From the NCBI GenBank assembly GCA_037576215.1, contig JBANDB010000013.1, positions 2,666,001 to 2,730,000 of the forward strand: a DNA stretch of 64,000 nt. Reading direction: 5' to 3'. The DNA is from Armillaria gallica (Eukaryota; Basidiomycota; Agaricomycetes; Agaricales; Physalacriaceae). Below, piece after piece: positions 57,572-64,000 of this stretch. The notes beneath the pieces were generated by a model. The model did not search any database. It had not been told where the DNA came from and saw only the letters and a list, made by a program, of their open reading frames with translations. Position 1 is the first letter of the stretch. The number at the start of each line of letters is the position of its first letter. The position numbers and the translations under genes are program-made.

Positions 57572-60500
57572 GAAGAGAGTGTGTGATGGAGGGAGAACAA
57601 TAAAGATAATTGTAGAGAACGGCGGTGGTATATATATCGAGTCAAGGTTGCGTGGAAACAATTGCCGTGAGGCCCATGGCGGTTCTGTTGCAAAAGAAGT
57701 GCGATCTCGGCTGTGACGCTTCTTTATCGACGCGGCACGTGCCCGGCATGTGCCTGCCCGCGGAAGCAGATTAGATTGGGACTCCGCGGGTTCTTGACGC
57801 GCTTCAATTTACAGCTTGCCCTCTCAAATGAGACTCTCTGGATGCTGCAGCGTCGACAGCTTTACAGGGATTAGACTCGTTTAGCTGGGTCGGGGGCGGT
57901 GTCACATGCTGTGACTCCAAGTTTATTCTATTGTAGGGTCTCCGTCGGACGGGGCTACTAGCGAAAGCCACCGACGTGACATTCCAGGTCTCACGTTAAC
58001 GGTCTGGGACGGAAAGAGTATCTGCAAATCCGGGTTAGGCCATATCGTCACACTCCCGGACCTACGATAGGTTACTTCCTAGATTACCCAAGGTGACGCA
58101 GCATCACCTGTACTCCCTGTATACGTTATCGGTGTCTAAGTGTACCTGACTCTGGGGTAACACTTAAACAGGCGCTTGTAGGTCCTTCATCTTCTGGCAC
58201 TTGCTTCGCTTCATTAATTAATCTCGCTCTTTTCTACAAGCTCCGGCGCTTCCACAGCGGCTCATTCCATCCAGATACCTACGAAAGATGGCGATTCTGT
58301 TGCCGTCATCTCAATCCGTAGCGGGAATTGGTGAGTAAATCCATGACTGTATTTATCCGGCCTTTTTATATTTTTCGGTTAGCATGTAATCTCACCGTCT
58401 CACCCCGATTTCGGATTCTGATGACGCATGATGGGCTACTCACTTGTCTCTGAGCGAACATGGACCATCAAAGCCTGATTATACATTCGGTGACATATGC
58501 TCTAATCATCCTTTCCGATTCCGCACGACAGCGATAGCGCCTCCGATTCGACTCGCATGATCATTAACGTATCGCGGGGTAACAGGCGCTTGTAGGTCCT
58601 TCATCTCCCGTTCATTGACGTCGCTCATTTTCGGCAGTTCTACAGCGGCCCTTGCGAGTCCTGCTTGGCACAACTCTTCCGAACAGATTTGTGATTATTT
58701 CGCCTGTCAATATCTTCAAGCCGCTTGTCAAAGGGCTATCTAATGCCATACCTCCTTACATCGCCGTCTTATCCCGGTAGACTACAACGGACGCAGGCGC
58801 ATATACATCTTAACAGTATAAGCACACCGCCTTCATTGACACTTCATTAATATCGCTTAGTTCTCCGAGCCCCAGCCATTGAACTTTGGCCTTGCAACTC
58901 GGATTCAATCATCCGCGTCAGGGCCTCAGTTCCGATTCGATTTCATCTTCCCGATACCTCCGGGGTAATAAGCACTTGTTGGTCCCTTCATATCTTTCAT
59001 TCATTACCATCTTCGGTGGTTCCACATCTCCCTTGGGGTAACAAGCACTGGTAGGTCCCATCTGCTTCTCTTCATTAATTAACCTCTTCATTTCTTGGTT
59101 CCACAGCAACGTGATGCCTATGAACAAAATATGGTCATCACCTTCACCTCATCCTGAACGCATAACGGAGATTCGTGAGTAAATCCATTGTTGTGTCCCT
59201 AGATCTCACCAATTTTTTGACGCCGTCCGTCATAGTGCTCGATATTGCCGGGGTGACATCTACTCTTTACCCTCTGCGATTCGCTGTGTTCATCCTAGAC
59301 GATTGCACAGGAAACCTCTGCCTGCTACGCGTTGATTCTCCGCAATCATCCGGTTAACAAGCAGTTGTAGGCCCTTAATCTTCACCAGCTTCTGTTCATT
59401 AATTGATCTTGAGGCTATAACACCGCTTCCCAATAGATATGTGAGTAAATAAAACGCTCCTTTTACCGGCGTCTCCTGAATCTTTTCAGCGCTTGTCGCA
59501 AAGATATTATTCAATTCTATCATTTCCACGATGCCACCTCAGCCCGAATGTACATTAACGCTCAGGCGCCTGTGCGCGAGTCTAGTCGTCCCGGCGTACC
59601 GATATCACACGTGAAAACAAACGCTCGTATATCCTTCATCTTCCGTTCACATTCCCGGCGGTTCCACGCCGGGCTAATTCTTGGTCTCACGACTCGGACA
59701 AGTGTTATTCTCCCGGGTTCTAAACATACCTCCGAGTCACAGATACGCGTCCGCCTGTGATATCCAATAACGTACTCCCTGCTTATCTGATGTGCGTATC
59801 TCGAGGAGGCTTCCTATTCGCTTGAGTGTATCTTCTGAGTGGGTGGGACGGAGCTCGCGTGATCGTCATATGACATTAACCGGGACCTTCAAAGCGTCGA
59901 CAAGAAGGTTGGAACGTAACGAGCCCAGAACAGGAACCCACCCACCCGCACACTCGTCTCTGGGCGGAAATATACAATACCGGGGTTCGGACCTTGCCCT
60001 CCGAGGAAACAAGCCCTTTATCTTCCGATCGCTCACTGCGACTGGGACTAGTAGTGACCTCGGTACCGCAGTATACTCTCCAGTTCACGCTGATGACGCC
60101 TTTGGATCCCTCTACACGTCATTGACGTCCCATGGGGTAACAAGGGTTTGAATGTTGTAGATCCCTTGTCTTCCCTTCACTAATATCACTCATATTTTCA
60201 AACTTCCGCAGTTCTGAAGGCTCGGAACATACGTGCGAGGCACAAGCCAAGACCCTTCCGAATAGATTTGTGAGTAAATACATCTTTCTTCTATTTCAAT
60301 GTCTAAGCGTTCGTCGCAAGAATATCTGCCATACTACGCAATTCCGTCATATCTATGATGCTCACATTCCCATCTCTCTCGTGATGTACTACGGAAGAGT
60401 TAACGCCCAGGCGTCTCTTCACAAACCTATCAGAATACCTGGGTACTGATATCTCACTTGGAAACAAACGCTCGTATGTCCTTACTCTTCTGTTCATTAA

Positions 60501-63500
60501 TATAGCTCATTTCTTGAAGCCCTGCCGCGGCCCAAATCCAGGTCTTGCGACTCGGAAAAGTGACGCAGTTTCACGGATACCAATCATAACCCGGAGTCAA
60601 ATACGCATGTCCGTTTACCTATGCCTCTGATACTTCGCGCATGACCTGAATACCTCACTCTCAAACACTTGAATCCAAACGCACACATCTCGAAGGGGGA
60701 CGGGGAGGGTCACAGTTACATAACTTGCATGAGTCGCCGTCTTCTGACTCCAAAAACGAAGATTCACTCCAAAAACAAACACTCACGGGGGAATCTTCGT
60801 CGACCGGAAGGTTGAAAGCTACGGTAGTGTGTTCATGGTTTTTTTTTGCTTTGCGTCACGAGTTGTGTGATTACTGAAATGCACACGACTGTGTAGCCTT
60901 AGGTCCAGAATCCGGAAACACATTACTAGTGTCTGATGGTCCCTCGTCTCGCAGGGAAACAAACTTTGGTAAGCCCTTCATCTGCTGTTCATTACTATCA
61001 CACATCTCTTTAAAGTTCTACACCACCACCCAGCCCGACTCGGATTATCATCGGAGCTATTTTTACCTCCGAGTCAAAGATGATGACGCTGTAATCCATC
61101 CTTCCCGCAGTCTCGGTGATTTGTTCCTTTCCTAGCATCTCCCGCTTACCCTGAACATCAAAGCGGTGCAACGACAGCCCGAGTCTAGGATATCGCTATC
61201 GCTGCTGTTTTATATAAACAGCCCAATACAGCCGCTTCCTGCTTCTTTTTTTCTCGCAGTTATCATTAAGAAGCAAGGCGATTCTCTAGGGTGCAGTGTT
61301 ACTGTAAAGTGGACAGCATTTCGCAGGGCAAGAACTCCTGATCGTCCCTTTTCCGTATCAATGCCTACCGGCGGGTCCAGCGTCTATATCCATGCCCACG
61401 TGAGGATCCGTCGACTTGGTAAATCTTCCTTTCTCCATAACGCTTTTGCTTTCTCCGGATGTGTAACCGGTATTCGGCATCCCAAATTCCCGTACAGCCA
61501 TATCGGTTTATGAGCTGCGGATCCCAACGCCGCTGGTAATAGACCAGCAATCGTCCTTCGTTAATAACACTCCAATGATTATATTGCGGATGAGGCGTAG
61601 TATGTTTATTATTCCCCTTTTCCTTGGCACCCTTCTCATATAAACACGTTGTATAAAGTTTTCCAGTTTCGTTCTGGGGTTCTCTTTACCGAGGTCGCGA
61701 ATAACAGCGAGGCGACCCGTGAGTCATATGAGCCAAAACTGAATATCGAATAGCTGGCCATGCAGCATCCACGCTTTTTCGTATTCTCTCCGCATTGCGA
61801 GTTTACCGTTGCATCGGCACATATGTCTCAACCTTCGATCAGAGGTCATTATCGAATTTTCCTCCACTTCCCCGCAGTTATAATTGAGAGCAGTGGAGAT
61901 GACGGAGAGTCCTTGGATGCGGTGCACATACCTATGTAGCCTGACTCTGCCTGCCGCCCAGCACAGTTCACAATTCTCCCCTTATGGTCCGAGCGTTCAC
62001 ACTCTTCTCCGGGATGTATATTTCTCACATTCATAATTACCGGATCTTGCTTCCATCACCATGGGCGCCTGTTTTCCCTCAGAAGAGCCTGGTCAAGTGA
62101 CGAGGTGCAATCCAACCTCGCGTACGATTACGATTTCGATGTTTCCTTGTAGTCAAGTGACCATTCGTTATCCGAATACTGAACAAATCTTTTGAAGGAA
62201 TCAGACTTGCATGTGTGGTTTTCGTACCGCACTTTCTCGTGACATTGGGCGTGTTCCGCCATATGCTCTTCTTATTAGGCCCACCTGCGGAGGACTCGTA
62301 TTAGAAGCGAGAGATACTCGGGACTATATCGTGGAAGGAAAAGACTGAATTTTTTTTTTACAAGTCTACCGGAGCGAGAAACATCGCACATGGCATTGTT
62401 CAACTACTGAAACATGGAGAATACATGCCGATCTTCGCATTTTTGCTAACGCAGACACTGTAGAAATAGTGTACTCTGTGCCCGATCATTCCCGCTTTGA
62501 GTACAAGTCGCCGTCAGTTGCATTCTGCCACTGGATACCATCCTCTCCGGACCGGTGGTATCACTGAAACCACCTCCTATCTACGCGCTATTCTTGTCTC
62601 CGGGAACGCCATGAGCACAGAGAACGTGACACTCCAAATTATACTATGTCCCTCGGAGCCTTCGACTTTCCACCTTCACTCGCACGTACCAGTTTCGCTT
62701 CCAGTGCTAGGACCTCGCCCATTAACGATCTACGTTCGATTCCAGATGTGACTTGTCTTGAATTCGTAACTTTCTTGATCCGATACTCTTGGATTAGAGA
62801 ATTTCCGTGTCCCAAGGAACTCTTACCTTCTGGATTTCTGTTTTAACCTTTCTTCTTTGACATTCACTTATTCTCTTCCTAGACGGTGACTGGACCCGAA
62901 ACACACGAGCCACTTGTTTAGCCTAGGATCCCGCGAAATTGAACAGATATCTTCAAGACATGGTAGCTCTGTTTGCATATAGTACAGTTTCGAACGGACC
63001 TCGATACGTTTCCGCTAACGATCATTTTCGACAAATAAAACACCTTTCCTTCCTTCCGTTAACCTACGATAGAGGGTTTACTTACACGAACTAGAAAAAC
63101 ACTAATCAATGTATGTCTGCATCCACCTGTACATCGTACCCTCGGATCTAGTATCTTCTGCCTACAGTCTATCTTTAAATAATTCACACTAACGGGACCA
63201 GCTACCTTGGCCGTGAAATTTGAATGCTCGACAAACATCGTTAGTCAACTCCAAGGGCGTGAAAACAGTCCTTGGCCTGACTCAAGCGCAAATGAGGCAT
63301 TAATGCCCGTTCGTTGCGTTCTGCGGCACGTCTCACGTTGAACTACCTCCCCAAAGATTTGATTGAAACGAAGGTTAGTTCATCCCTTGGTGGATCACCT
63401 GCGAACTCTAACTAAATATAACTGTAGGTCTCGACTTCGAGTTCAAGGTGATGTTATCCTGTACGTTGGTGGGCATGCTTACGTCTATAGCTCAGCGTTG

Positions 63501-64000
63501 TCAAGAGATATATTTCATGCCTATCAAGGGAAAGTAAAGGATTTACGCTCCGCGCCGTTTTTTTCTAACAGATCTCGTTGGCTCTCCTTTCATTTTTATC
63601 TTCTTGGAGACACGGCACGCCGGTAGATAGTTTGACCTTTGAAAACGATTCTCTAGCTCCTGGAGCACCGGCGTCGCCGCAATGGCCTGCCGCCTGTCAC
63701 ACCTATGCCAACTGTAAATGTTCCAAATTTAAAAGGACTTAGAGGCTCCGTCGGTCGTGGAATACGTACTCGTGAGAGCCGCCGACGAGAGCGGCGACAC
63801 TTCTACAGTCTCATTTCAATGCCCCTGAGCCAAGGCTATATCAATTCTGAGATTAAATGCTCGTTGCTCCAATGCTGTTAAAGGACGCGGCGAATCCCGC
63901 CTTGCCTCAATGATTACTCATGCATCCCGCCGGTCATGTGAATTTTCTACTGCGCATCGCGTCTTTAATGTCACTGTACTCTTGGATAGTTCTTGGTCTA
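57572..64000. repeat. Degenerate interspersed repeats, no recognisable gene
   Basis: From about 58160 to 61010, related strings recur at irregular distances: variants of acaagcgcttgtaggtcctt followed by a ttcattaat motif (58165, 58582, 58964, 59038, 59353, 59612, 60137, 60462, 60954), and variants of gtgagtaaat (58331, 59172, 59441, 60271). The gtgagtaaat strings look like intron donors, so the unit may be a dead multi-exon gene. From 61000 to the end, open frames are short and unsupported. Confidence 0.45.

Overview
The window looks like a piece of a mushroom-forming basidiomycete (Agaricomycete) nuclear genome. Genes are broken by many introns of 45-60 bp (GT-AG, one GC-AG), the protein families are fungal (laccase, F-box/LRR, ABC half-transporter, NIF3, C2H2), and a nuclear tRNA-Ile(AAU) carries an intron. 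Most of the gene structures below were built by hand splicing, checking phase at every junction.

The left part (about 0.5-38.5 kb) is an accessory, repeatedly duplicated block. A cassette is present in four diverged versions, one inverted. Its full form is a decayed region R with a tRNA-like element, a secreted single-pass membrane protein gene (Kre9/Knh1-like domain, Ser/Thr stalk, TM helix, C-terminal PPAY), NIF3, an ABC half-transporter and a C2H2 gene. Intact genes are membrane copy 3 (24656-25925), membrane copy 4 (35413-36854, minus) and one C2H2 gene (29711-31058, minus). Membrane copies 1 and 2 are each broken at a homopolymer. The ABC copies are broken or truncated. NIF3 is a pseudogene. 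In unit A an inversion of about 4.3 kb (6265 to about 10590) split both NIF3 and C2H2; undoing it on paper restores the exon order of both.

The middle part (31-46.8 kb) has an unknown single-exon gene (33015-33560), a 228-bp solo LTR with a perfect 5-bp target duplication, a pair of direct repeats, an F-box-like gene (39293-40565), and a five-exon gene for a proline-rich protein with an MGC acylation start (40788-42385, minus). Long stretches between them hold little that I can identify.

The right part (46.8-64 kb) has a 519-aa F-box/LRR gene, a complete 17-exon laccase with all four copper motifs (49962-52365), a cluster of tRNA-like elements ending in a genuine tRNA-Ile, a small element with inverted ends, and a proline/histidine-rich protein gene (56698-57571, minus). 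From 58 kb to the end there are degenerate interspersed repeats and no recognisable gene.
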